From: Pseudolysinimonas kribbensis
GTDB lineage: Bacteria; Actinomycetota; Actinomycetes; Actinomycetales; Microbacteriaceae
NCBI RefSeq assembly: GCF_030161895.1
Contig: NZ_BSVB01000001.1
Location: forward strand, 2,232,001-2,296,000
Direction of reading: 5' to 3'
DNA: 64,000 nt
Under the pieces are notes generated by a model, which saw only the letters and a list, made by a program, of their open reading frames with translations, was not told where the DNA came from and did no database searches. Positions 56,436 through 64,000 of the stretch are shown here, piece after piece (within the stretch, counting starts at the first letter, position 1; each line of letters starts with the position of its first letter). Made by a program: the position numbers and the translations under genes.

Positions 56436-56750
56436 CTACGGGATCCACCGCGCGGCGTCCAGGTCGACGCGGAACACCGTGCCATCGCGCGACCAGAGCA
56501 GCGGGGTGCCCTCCGCGCGGAAATGCTCGATCGCGCGCTGCTCGTGGCAGACCGCGGGGTGCCCCGACGCTCGCACGACGCGCCACCACGGCACCTGGTC
56601 GCCGTAGTAGGCCATCACCTGCCCGACGCCGCGCGCGGCGCGCGACCCGATCGCGGCCGCGACGTCGCCGTAGGCCATGACCCGGCCCGGCGGGATCGCC
56701 GCGACCACGTCGAGAACGCGACTCACGAAGTCGTCGGCCGGCTGCGCCAT
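56436..56750 (-). CDS. Alkyltransferase-like (ATL) protein of the MGMT family
   Basis: A 104-residue protein equal to the DNA-binding domain of O6-alkylguanine transferase. The active-site PCHR is replaced by PWWRVV, so the acceptor Cys is Trp and the protein cannot take the alkyl group. ATL proteins bind O6-alkylguanine and hand lesions to nucleotide excision repair. The HTH and Arg finger are in GRVMAYGDVAAAIGSRAARGVGQ. ATG 56750 has SD AGGAAGG upstream. It is convergent with the FtsX gene, three bases apart. Confidence 0.88.
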   Translation of the reverse strand: MAQPADDFVSRVLDVVAAIPPGRVMAYGDVAAAIGSRAARGVGQVMAYYGDQVPWWRVVRASGHPAVCHEQRAIEHFRAEGTPLLWSRDGTVFRVDLDAARWIP

Positions 56751-56773
56751 CCGGACCCCTTCCTCGCGATCCC

Positions 56774-56843
56774 CCTCGTTCCCTCGCCAAAAACGACCAT
56801 CTCGGGGCGCGTGGACTGGGCGTTTTTGGCGACGGAAGCGAGG
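56774..56843. repeat. Long imperfect palindrome (REP-like or terminator)
   Basis: Left arm 56774-56795 and right arm 56821-56843 pair almost completely; the inner part CGCCAAAAACG / CGTTTTTGGCG is perfect. The loop is 25 bases. It lies between two minus-strand genes. The A/T tract within a GC stem differs from local composition. It could stop transcription from the GNAT gene, or be a dispersed palindromic repeat, which I recall as frequent in related genomes. Confidence 0.65.
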
Positions 56844-56850
56844 GGCGGGG

Positions 56851-57303
56851 TCAGAGGTCGAGGGCGCCGAGGTTCTCGCCGTAGGGGGTCTCGCCCACGA
56901 CCGTGAAGCCGACGGACTGGAAGAACATCTCCGGGCCGCCCTCGCCGCTGGCCCAGACGACCGTCGCACGGCGGAAGCCGCGGGCGCGGGCCTCGTCGGC
57001 GAACGCCTGCACGGCGAACCGGCCGACGCCGGTGCCCTGGATGTCGGCCGCCACGTTGATGCGCCAGAGCGCCGCGCGCAGGAACTCCTCCGACGCATCC
57101 GGGTCGAAGTTGGCCATGATGTAGCCGACCACGTCGTCGCCGTCGACCACGACGCGCGGCCAGGAGTTCGCGTTGTCGAGTTGCGGCTCGGCGTGCGCGT
57201 AGGTCTCCGGCTCGATGAAGGCCTCCTGGCCGGGCTTGAGCATGAGGCTGTTCGCCGCGACCGCGTTCCGCGCGTCCAGCTCCTGCAGTCTCAGCTCCGC
57301 CAT
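56851..57303 (-). CDS. GNAT family N-acetyltransferase
   Basis: A 150-residue acetyl-CoA-dependent transferase. It starts AELRLQELDARNAVAANSL; the central strand RVVVDGDDVVGYIMANF and the acetyl-CoA loop IQGTGVGRFAVQAFADEA (motif Q-x-x-G-x-G) are clear, followed by the EMFFQSVGFTVVGETPYG end. This group resembles spermine/spermidine-type or diamine acetyltransferases, but substrate is not certain. ATG 57303 is set by its promoter. It is divergent from icd. Confidence 0.88.
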   Translation of the reverse strand: MAELRLQELDARNAVAANSLMLKPGQEAFIEPETYAHAEPQLDNANSWPRVVVDGDDVVGYIMANFDPDASEEFLRAALWRINVAADIQGTGVGRFAVQAFADEARARGFRRATVVWASGEGGPEMFFQSVGFTVVGETPYGENLGALDL

Positions 57304-57309
57304 GCATCC

Positions 57310-57315
57310 ACCATA
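57310..57315 (-). promoter_or_regulatory. -10 element of the GNAT gene
   Basis: TATGGT on the minus strand with six bases (57304-57309) before ATG 57303; leaderless. Confidence 0.55.
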
Positions 57316-57341
57316 CGGTCTGCCCCCGCGCTCGGATGAGG

Positions 57342-57359
57342 TATCTTGATATCAAGATA
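57342..57359. promoter_or_regulatory. Perfect palindromic operator upstream of icd
   Basis: TATCTTGATATCAAGATA is an 18-bp perfect palindrome. It lies 15 bases upstream of the icd -10 (TAGGCT), so it overlaps the expected -35 region. It resembles the tandem sites before sucC. Confidence 0.72.
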
Positions 57360-57373
57360 AATACGCCGGACGA

Positions 57374-57379
57374 TAGGCT
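57374..57379 (+). promoter_or_regulatory. -10 element of icd
   Basis: TAGGCT 26 bases before ATG 57406. The gene also has SD AAGGAG (57395-57400), so the mRNA is leadered. Confidence 0.55.
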
Positions 57380-57405
57380 GCCGTGGGCAGCGAGAAGGAG
57401 CAGGA

Positions 57406-58623
57406 ATGGTCGAGAAGATCACGGTCACGGGCACGGTCGTCGAGCTCGACGGCGACGAGATGACGCGCATCATCTGGCAGTTCATCAAGGAGCGCCTCAT
57501 CCACCCGTACCTCGACATCGATCTCGAGTACTACGACCTGGGGATCGAGCACCGAGACGCGACCGACGACCAGGTCACGATCGACGCGGCCAACGCGATC
57601 CTGAAGCACGGCGTCGGCGTCAAGTGCGCGACCATCACGCCTGACGAGGCCCGCGTTGAGGAGTTCGGCCTCAAGAAGATGTGGAAGTCGCCGAACGGGA
57701 CGATCCGCAACATCCTGGGCGGCGTGATCTTCCGCGAGCCGATCGTCATCTCCAACATCCCGCGGCTCGTGCCGGGCTGGAACAAGCCGATCGTGATCGG
57801 CCGCCACGCCTTCGGCGACCAGTACCGCGCGACCGACTTCGTCTTCGACGGCCCCGGCACGCTGACCCTGAGCTTCCAGCCGAAGGATGGCGGCGAGGCC
57901 CAGTCGTTCGAGGTGTTCGACGCGCCCGGCGGCGGCGTCGCCCTCGCGATGTACAACCAGGACGCGTCGATCCGCGACTTCGCACGCGCGTCGTTCAACT
58001 ACGGTCTCGACCGCGGTTTCCCGGTCTACCTCTCCACCAAGAACACGATCCTGAAGGCCTACGACGGCCGCTTCAAGGACCTGTTCCAGGAGGTCTTCGA
58101 CGCCGAGTACAAGGACAGGTTCGCGGCCGCGGGCCTGACCTACGAGCACCGGCTCATCGACGACATGGTCGCCAGCTCGCTCAAGTGGGAGGGCGGCTAC
58201 GTCTGGGCGTGCAAGAACTACGACGGCGACGTGCAGTCCGACACGGTCGCGCAGGGCTTCGGCTCGCTCGGCCTCATGACCTCCGTGCTCACCACCCCCG
58301 ACGGCAAGGTCGTCGAGGCGGAGGCCGCCCACGGCACCGTCACCCGGCACTACCGCCTGCACCAGCAGGGCAAGCCGACCTCGACCAACCCCATCGCCTC
58401 CATCTACGCGTGGACGCGCGGTCTCGCGCACCGCGGCAAGCTCGACGGCAACCAGGCGCTGATCGACTTCTCGCAGACGCTCGAGCGGGTCGTCATCGAG
58501 ACGGTCGAGTCGGGTGCGATGACGAAGGACCTGGCGCTGCTGATCTCCCAGGACCAGCCGTTCCAGACCACCGAGGAGTTCCTCGCCACGATCGACGAGA
58601 ACCTGCAGCGCGCGCTCGGCTAG
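57406..58623 (+). CDS. icd: NADP-dependent isocitrate dehydrogenase, homodimeric type
   Basis: A 405-residue TCA-cycle enzyme making 2-oxoglutarate and NADPH. It belongs to the dimeric, eukaryote-like class: [19 protein letters not shown] at the start, [30 protein letters not shown] for isocitrate binding (landmark SPNGTIRN), [22 protein letters not shown] with metal-binding Asp, and [12 protein letters not shown] for NADP. Length is normal. ATG 57406 has SD AAGGAG. A perfect palindrome upstream points to specific transcriptional control. Confidence 0.97.
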   Translation: MVEKITVTGTVVELDGDEMTRIIWQFIKERLIHPYLDIDLEYYDLGIEHRDATDDQVTIDAANAILKHGVGVKCATITPDEARVEEFGLKKMWKSPNGTIRNILGGVIFREPIVISNIPRLVPGWNKPIVIGRHAFGDQYRATDFVFDGPGTLTLSFQPKDGGEAQSFEVFDAPGGGVALAMYNQDASIRDFARASFNYGLDRGFPVYLSTKNTILKAYDGRFKDLFQEVFDAEYKDRFAAAGLTYEHRLIDDMVASSLKWEGGYVWACKNYDGDVQSDTVAQGFGSLGLMTSVLTTPDGKVVEAEAAHGTVTRHYRLHQQGKPTSTNPIASIYAWTRGLAHRGKLDGNQALIDFSQTLERVVIETVESGAMTKDLALLISQDQPFQTTEEFLATIDENLQRALG

Positions 58624-58699
58624 GAGCGCCAACCCGGACGTCGCCTTGGGGGCTCGGATGCGCGGCATCCGGGCCCCTCGTGCGTGGTGGGATGGCGGG

Positions 58700-59431
58700 G
58701 TGACCCTTTCGGAGCTCTGGCTCGTCCGCCACGGCGAGAGCGCGGCGAACGTGGCCGCGGCCCGCGCGGAGGCGGACGGCGCCGACCGCATCGACATCGC
58801 CTGGCGGGATGCCGACGTGCCGCTGACCGACACCGGCCGTGAGCAGTCGCGCGCCCTCGCCCGCCTGCTCGCGGGGCGTTGCGCGCCGAATGCCGTGTGG
58901 TCCTCGCCCTATCTGCGCGCCCGGCAGACCATCGAGCTGGCGCTGCCGGACGCGGAGCCCGGGCGCATCCGTCTCGACGAGCGCCTCCGCGACCGCGAGC
59001 TCGGCATCCTGGACCTGCTCACGAGCCACGGGGTCGAGCACCTGCTGCCGGCCGAGCGCGCGCGTCGGAGCCGGCTCGGCAAGCTCTACTACCGACCGCC
59101 CGGCGGAGAGTCGTGGGCCGACGTGGCCGCGCGGCTGCGGTCGTTCCTGCGCGACGCCGACGACCTGCGCGACGCCGATGACGGCGGCGGCGTCGCCCTG
59201 CTCGCGGTGCACGACGCGGTGATCTGGCTCGTCGTCTACGTCTGCCTGAGCCTCGACGAGGCCGCGCTCTTCGACCTGATCGACGGCAACGTGCTGGCGA
59301 ACGCGTCGTTCACGCGGCTGGTACGCCAGGGCGGCGGCTGGCGTCTCGAGGCGCTCGGGGAGACCGCGCATCTCGTCGAGCAGGACGCCCCGGTCACCGA
59401 GCACGAGGGCGAGCGCAGCGATGTCCGGTGA
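58700..59431 (+). CDS. Histidine phosphatase (phosphoglycerate mutase-like) family protein
   Basis: A 243-residue phosphohydrolase. The catalytic LVRHGES motif lies at residues 8-14, followed by DVPLTDTGREQSRALA, SSPYLRARQTIE with the second phosphate-binding Arg, ERLRDRELGILD and the distal His in LLAVHDAVI. It is too divergent to be a glycolytic mutase; a phosphatase on small metabolites is likely. GTG 58700 is chosen for the conserved start. The nnrD gene overlaps its last 11 bases. Confidence 0.88.
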   Translation: MTLSELWLVRHGESAANVAAARAEADGADRIDIAWRDADVPLTDTGREQSRALARLLAGRCAPNAVWSSPYLRARQTIELALPDAEPGRIRLDERLRDRELGILDLLTSHGVEHLLPAERARRSRLGKLYYRPPGGESWADVAARLRSFLRDADDLRDADDGGGVALLAVHDAVIWLVVYVCLSLDEAALFDLIDGNVLANASFTRLVRQGGGWRLEALGETAHLVEQDAPVTEHEGERSDVR

Positions 59432-60323
59432 CGCCACGCGGGTCACGCCCGAGCTGCTGCGGAACTGGCCGCTGCCGGAGGGCGGCGACTCCAAGTACAG
59501 CCGGGGCCAGGTCGTCGTGGCGGGCGGAGCGCTGCGTTCCGCGGGTGCGGTCATGCTCGCCGGCACCGCGGCACTCCGTGCGGGCGCGGGGCGCCTGACC
59601 CTCGCGGTCGGCGCGTCCGTCGCGACCGCCGTCGGGACGGCGGTACCCGAGTCGGGGATCGTGCCGCTTCCGGAGACGAGGAACGGCTCTGTGGCGGGCG
59701 GCGCGCTGAGCGCGGCCGCCGACGACATCCGATCCGCCGACGCGCTGCTGTTCGGACCGGGCCTGGACGATCTGCGCACCACGCGCGCCCAGCTCGACGA
59801 GCTGCCCGGGATGCTCGGCGAGCGCACCGCGGTCGTGCTCGATGCCTTCGCGCTCGGATGCCTGCCCGACGCCGACGAGACGATCGAGGCCCTGCGCGGG
59901 CGGCTGGTGCTCACCCCCAACCCCGCCGAGGCCGGCATCCTGCTCGGCACGGAGGTCGACGGCACCGGAGCCGAGGACCTCGACCGCGCGGCACGCGAGA
60001 TCGCCGACCGCTTCGGTGCGGTGGTCTCGTGCCAGAACCGCGTCGCGGAGCCCGGCGGGCGCGCGTGGCGCATCACCGCGGGCGGACCCGGTCTCGGCAC
60101 CTCGGGCAGCGGCGACGTGCTGGCCGGCGCGGTGGCCGGGCTCGCGGCGCGGGGAGCGGACCTCGCGCGGGCGGCGGTGTGGGGCACGGCCCTGCACGCG
60201 GCGGCCGGCGATCGCCTCGCCGCGCGCATCGGCCCGCTCGGCTACCTCGCGCACGAGCTGGCCGACGAACTGCCGGGACTCCTCGTGCGCTTCGGAGAGG
60301 GTCGTCCGGCACGCGAACCCTGA
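59421..60323 (+). CDS. nnrD: ADP-dependent NAD(P)H-hydrate dehydratase
   Basis: A 300-residue ribokinase-like enzyme repairing hydrated NAD(P)H, using ADP. The nucleotide site is SKYSRGQVVVAGGALRSAGA and the catalytic-site loop GGPGLGTSGSGDVLAGAVAGL near residues 220-240, with the catalytic Asp in GSGDV. The region VLTPNPAEAGILLG is also typical. There is no fused epimerase domain (NnrE), as usual in many actinobacteria. ATG 59421 overlaps the phosphatase gene, so the pair is co-transcribed. Confidence 0.92.
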   Translation: MSGDATRVTPELLRNWPLPEGGDSKYSRGQVVVAGGALRSAGAVMLAGTAALRAGAGRLTLAVGASVATAVGTAVPESGIVPLPETRNGSVAGGALSAAADDIRSADALLFGPGLDDLRTTRAQLDELPGMLGERTAVVLDAFALGCLPDADETIEALRGRLVLTPNPAEAGILLGTEVDGTGAEDLDRAAREIADRFGAVVSCQNRVAEPGGRAWRITAGGPGLGTSGSGDVLAGAVAGLAARGADLARAAVWGTALHAAAGDRLAARIGPLGYLAHELADELPGLLVRFGEGRPAREP

Positions 60324-60368
60324 CGACGGGGCGCGGACGGCATCCCGCCCGCGCCCCCGGTCAGCGGG

Positions 60369-60782
60369 TCACGGCTTGGCGCAGAGCTTGCCGATCGCGT
60401 TGAGGTCGTCCTGCACGGTGGTCGCCGACTTCTCGAGCGCGGCCGGGTCGGACCCCGCCTTGTAGCCCTGCATGGCGGTGGCCATCTTGTCGAGGTCGTC
60501 GGCCGCCTTCTGCGCCGGCTTCTTCACGTCGGGGTTGCTCACCTTGTCGACGGAGGCGCGGAACTTGTCGTTGAACTTCACGATCGCGTCGTGCGCCGCC
60601 GCGGGGTCGGTCTGCACCTTCTCGAACGCCGAGCTCAGGCCGTCCGTCGCGGAGGAGATCGACTTCCCGAGGTCGGCGCAGGCCTGCAGCTTGCTCTGCC
60701 CGCCGATCCCGGCGCAGCCGCTCAGCAGCAAGACGGCCGCGGCGGTGGCGGTGAGGACGGCGATCGGACGGCGTGCAGACAT
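60369..60782 (-). CDS. Small lipoprotein of unknown function
   Basis: A 137-residue secreted lipoprotein: basic head MSARRP, hydrophobic core, lipobox LLSGC with the acylated Cys at residue 23. The mature part is mostly helical with many Lys, Asp and Ala (KSISSATDGLSSAFEKVQ, KPAQKAADDLDKMATAM), like periplasmic or surface helical bundles. Start ATG 60782 has SD GGGGAG close upstream. No family recognised. It is convergent with nnrD and stands alone. Confidence 0.85.
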   Translation of the reverse strand: MSARRPIAVLTATAAAVLLLSGCAGIGGQSKLQACADLGKSISSATDGLSSAFEKVQTDPAAAHDAIVKFNDKFRASVDKVSNPDVKKPAQKAADDLDKMATAMQGYKAGSDPAALEKSATTVQDDLNAIGKLCAKP

Positions 60783-60816
60783 GGTTCTCCCCGGAGGATT
60801 TGAATGGATTGCTCAC

Positions 60817-60822
60817 ATTCTA
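60817..60822 (-). promoter_or_regulatory. -10 element of the lipoprotein gene
   Basis: TAGAAT on the minus strand, 34 bases before ATG 60782; its first three bases are also the stop codon of the upstream gene. Confidence 0.55.
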
Positions 60823-61404
60823 GGGGGCTCGCGGGTAGATCCGATCGCCGCGCGCCAGCATGGCCGTGAATTCCCCGACCTTGCGCTCGCGCGTCTCGGC
60901 GCGCTTCACATTGCCGATCCGGAACAGGATCGCGAAGCGGTTCTGCGCGTCGAGCGTCGCCCACGCGGCGGCGGCGGCCGGCTCGGCGTCGAGCGCGGCG
61001 CGGAGGTCGTCGGGCACGGCGGCGTCCTTCTGGCGGTAGGCGGCATCCCAGCGGCCGTCGGCCTTCGCGCGCTCGATCTCGGCGAATCCGGCCGGCTGCA
61101 TCCGGCCCTCGGCGATGAGGCGCTCGGCGTGCCCGATGTTGATCTGCGACCACGGACTGCGGACCCGGCGCGGGGTGAACGCCTGGGCGGTGAAGTCCGC
61201 ATCGTGCCGGCCGATCTGGCCGTCGATCCAGCCGTGGCAGAGCGCGACATCGAGCGCCTCGGGGTACCGGATGCCGGGCACGGTCGCCGCCTTCTTCAGC
61301 AGCAGGAGCCGCACCCCGCCCTCCGGAGGGTCGGCGCGGAGGAACGCGTCCCACGCGTCGGCCGAGACGAAATGCAGGAGCGGCTTGTCGGCGAACGCCA
61401 CCAT
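60820..61404 (-). CDS. YdeI/OmpD-associated family protein
   Basis: A 194-residue soluble protein. Typical features are LHFVSADAWDAFLRADPPEGG, the YPEALDVALCHGWIDGQIGRHD segment, FTPRRVRSPWSQINIGHAERLIAEGRM and the C-terminal KRAETRERKVGEFTAMLARGD. The family is linked to antimicrobial peptide tolerance in some bacteria; no enzyme activity is assured. ATG 61404 is chosen because TAGGGT (61417-61412) lies seven bases upstream; the open frame upstream of it is not needed. Confidence 0.86.
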   Translation of the reverse strand: MVAFADKPLLHFVSADAWDAFLRADPPEGGVRLLLLKKAATVPGIRYPEALDVALCHGWIDGQIGRHDADFTAQAFTPRRVRSPWSQINIGHAERLIAEGRMQPAGFAEIERAKADGRWDAAYRQKDAAVPDDLRAALDAEPAAAAAWATLDAQNRFAILFRIGNVKRAETRERKVGEFTAMLARGDRIYPRAP

Positions 61405-61493
61405 GGTCGACACCCTAGCCAGAGCCCCCGTCGCGACCGCCCGCACGGCTCGTCCCCCGATTCCAGCGCGATCCGTCCCCCAAAAGGAGGATT

Positions 61494-61512
61494 TGCGCCC
61501 CCTTGTGGGGCG
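61494..61512. other. Hairpin in the leader of the fibronectin-III gene
   Basis: GCGCCCC and GGGGCGC form a perfect 7-bp stem with loop CTTGT. It lies in the 231-bp gap between divergent genes, about 125 bases before the surface protein start, and could act as a terminator for an upstream transcript. Confidence 0.4.
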
Positions 61513-61593
61513 CGGTCTGCCCTCGCACGGGGGTCGCCGCGCCCGACGGCGCCGACCACAGTGGTGTCGGGCGCAGATCATGCGGCGCCGGCT

Positions 61594-61616
61594 GGTGGGG
61601 AACAGACATCCCCACC
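61594..61616 (+). promoter_or_regulatory. Hairpin beside the SD of the fibronectin-III gene
   Basis: GGTGGGGA and TCCCCACC form a perfect 8-bp stem with a seven-base loop, ending one base before GGAG (61617-61620), the likely SD of ATG 61636. It may tune translation initiation. Confidence 0.45.
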
Positions 61617-61635
61617 GGAGCCTTGGGGGCCATTC

Positions 61636-64000
61636 ATGAACACCACCGTTCGCGCGCGTCTCCGCGCCGTCGTCGGACTCGTCGCGACGGCGACCGCGAT
61701 CGTCGCGCTCGCCGTCGTCGCACCGGAGGCCGCCACGGCCGGCCCGCAGGTCGTCACGACCACCTACACCTACACGGGCGCCACGCAGACCTTCACCGTG
61801 CCGAGCGGCATCTCGGCGCTCACCGTCACCGTCACCGGTGGCGAAGGCGGCAACGGTGGATCGGATGCGACCGCCGCGCCCGACCCCGGCGGCTATCGGG
61901 GCGTCGTCACCGGCACCATCGCGGTGACGCCGGGGCAGGCGTTGACCGTTGCGGTGGGCGGCGGCGGCGCGACCGGGCCCAGCAAGACGAATGCCCAGAA
62001 CACCACGAGCGGGCCGCCGGCGGCAGCAATCCGCTCGGTCAGTACGCCGGCGGCGTCGGCGGCAAGGCCGGTTCCAACGGCTCGTCGGGCTTCGGCGGGG
62101 CGGGCGGCGCGGCGAGCGTGCTCCGCGTCGGCTCCGCCGACATCGTCGGCGCTGGTGGCGGCGGCAACGGCGGCAGCGGACAGTTCGCCCCCACGCGCGG
62201 GCGGCAGGCCACCGCCACGTATGCCGGCCGCACCGATTCGATCACAACCGCCGGTCAGAACGGCACCAACGCCAACGACATCTGCTCGGCCACCAACTGC
62301 AGCAACAACGACGGCGGCGGCGGCGGCGCCGGCGGCGGCGGTGCGCAGGGCGGCCAGGCGGGCGCTGTCGAGTTCGGCGCCGCCCAATATAACGAGTGGT
62401 TCGGCTACGGCGGCTCGGTCGGGCAGAACTCGACCGCCTCGTACGACGGTCTTGCCGCGTCGTATCAGTGGTACAACGACAACGGCGGCACGGGCCAGGG
62501 CGGCTCGATCGTCATCTCCTATACGACCGGATCGCCGGCCGCCCCGACCGCGGTGAGCGGCGTCGCGGGCAGCGGCTCGGTGGCCCTCGCCTGGACCGCG
62601 CCGACCGACCCCGGTCAGTCGGCGATCACGGGCTACGTCGCCCGGTTCAGCAGCAACGGCGGCAGCAGCTGGAGCTCGTCGGCCGACCTCGGCACGACCG
62701 GCACCTCGGGCACCGTCACGGGCCTGACGAACGGCACCGCGTACGTGTTCCAGGTGGCGGCGGTGAACTCCGTCGGCACCGGCGCGTGGTCGGCATCCTC
62801 CACATCCATCACCCCGCAGGGGCCGCCGTCGGCGCCGACGATCTCGTCGATGGTCGGCCAGGACGGCGCGCTGCGGCTCACCCTCACCGCGCCCGCGAGC
62901 GGCGCGACGGTCACCGGATACGACTACCGGGTCGACGGCGGCGGCTGGGTGGCGGTCGCGTCGACCGCGACGATCATCGTCATCCCGGGCCTGCTCAACG
63001 GCACCTCCTACGACGTCGAGGTCCGCGCGGAGAGCGCCGTCGGCGCGGGCTCCGCGTCCGCATCCGTGAGCGGCACGCCGCGTGCCGTGCCGGGTGCGCC
63101 GACCATCGGCTCCGTCTCGGCGGGGGCCGGGTCGATCACGGTGGCGTTCACGACGGGCTTCACCGGCGGCGATGAGATCACCGGCTACGAGTACCGGCTG
63201 AACGGCGCCGGAAGCTGGCTGCCGGCCGACGGCGCCACGAGCCCCATCGTCATCACGGGTCTCGACAACGGCACGAGCTACTCCGTCGAGCTGCGCGCCG
63301 TCAACGGCTCCGGCACCGGCGCCGCCTCGGCGCCCGCGACGATCATCACCCCGGACCTCCCGGGCGCCCCGGCCGTGGCGTCGGTGCTCCCCGGTGACGG
63401 CACGGCGACCGTGGTCTTCACCCCCGGCAGCACGGGTGGCACGCCCGTCGACCACCTGGAGGTGCAGACCTCGGCCGGCGGCGACTGGACCCGTGTCGGC
63501 GCGACGAGCCCGGTCATCCTGACCGGCCTCGACAACGGAACCACCTACGCGGTCAGCCTCCGCGCGGTCAACGCGGTGGGCGCGGGAGCCGGATCGGCTC
63601 CGGTCGCCGTCACCCCGGCGACCGTCCCGGGTGCGCCCTCGATCATCGGCGACACCGTCGCCGGTGGCGACGAGACGCTGTCCGCGGCGTTCACGGCTCC
63701 CGGTTCCGACGGGGGCGCCGCGATCACGCGCTACCAGTACTCGACCGACGGCGGCGCCACCTGGCGCACCCGCACCGACGGCGCCACCACGGCGAGCCCG
63801 GTCGTCATCACCGCGTACTCGAGCGACGGCACGACGCCACTCGTCAACGGCACCACCTATTACGTCGAGCTGCGCGCCGTGAACTCCGTGGGTGCGGGCA
63901 CGGCATCCGCCGTGGCGCAGGGCATCGCGACCACGATCCCGAGCGCCCCGACGATCACGAGCGTCGTCGCCGCGCCGGCGTCGCTGGATGTCACGTTCGC
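61636..64000 (+). CDS. Secreted Gly-rich protein with fibronectin type III repeats (partial, apparent frameshift)
   Basis: Starts with a signal peptide (basic MNTTVRARLR, long hydrophobic core, AATAGPQ cleavage region), then a domain beginning YTGATQTFTVPSGISALTVTV and a long Gly/Asn/Ser-rich region to about residue 300. From about nucleotide 62530 at least five Fn3 domains follow, each with a PxAPxI start and a GLxNGTxY turn. One base must be added at the G run 62011-62013 to join the signal peptide to the rest. Likely a surface adhesin or cell-wall glycan-binding protein; the C-terminus (anchor or enzyme) is outside the window. Confidence 0.85.

Noticed and set aside
61494..61512. GCGCCCC-CTTGT-GGGGCGC as part of a riboswitch for the surface protein
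   Set aside because: Only a simple stem-loop; no conserved aptamer motif around it.

Overview
The window is about 64 kb of very GC-rich DNA. Its gene content points to an actinobacterium, most likely of the family Microbacteriaceae: a GuaB3-type IMP dehydrogenase paralogue, DUF3817 beside guaA, DUF6350 beside purN-purH, an actinobacterial SURF1, an FtsK/EssC type VII secretion ATPase and NADP-isocitrate dehydrogenase. This is inferred from gene families; no rRNA or tRNA gene was seen.

Layout. 1-6.9 kb: galactoside uptake and hydrolysis operon (end of a sugar-binding protein, two ABC permeases, GH36 alpha-galactosidase, GH2 beta-galactosidase). 6.9-18.2 kb: guaB3, a two-part K+/H+ antiporter, SURF1, a Na+/H+ antiporter, DUF3817-guaA, an IS481-family insertion, a BI-1/YccA membrane protein, a zinc-ribbon/DUF4190 protein and a glycerophosphodiester phosphodiesterase. 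18.2-24.6 kb: PcrA/UvrD helicase, a type VII effector with a papain-fold toxin tip and its immunity protein, an MFS transporter and a PadR regulator. 24.6-34.7 kb: compact type VII secretion locus (SseB-like protein, EssC, three small WXG100-like proteins, a second effector with an unrecognised tip, a probable immunity protein, a second SseB-like protein, an unknown protein). 34.7-47.1 kb: sucCD, a second IS481-family insertion, an NAD-binding protein/MarR pair, an exported peptidase, SRPBCC-DUF4166, DUF6350-purN, and purH behind a ZTP riboswitch. 47.1-64 kb: heterodimeric ABC exporter behind a short leader peptide, VOC and SDR proteins, PadR-MacB-FtsX exporter operon, alkyltransferase-like protein, GNAT, icd, phosphatase, NAD(P)HX dehydratase, a lipoprotein, a YdeI-type protein and a secreted Gly-rich/fibronectin-III protein running off the end.

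Three themes cut across the window. First, at least fifteen coding sequences breaks are each explained by one missing base in a run of 3-5 G or C; this looks like a sequencing or assembly artefact and it splits EssC, both effectors and FtsX. Second, many genes have a TANNNT -10 element ending 5-8 bases before the start codon, so leaderless mRNAs appear common. Third, both IS481-family copies sit in CTAG sites formed by stop codons at the ends of convergent genes.

The most interesting biology is the type VII system. Two effectors share a near-identical N-terminal export module 10,445 bp apart but carry unrelated C-terminal tips, each followed by an overlapping small gene: a polymorphic-toxin arrangement with one tip (papain-fold) recognisable and one not. 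No stretch over 300 bases lacks a gene or mobile element.
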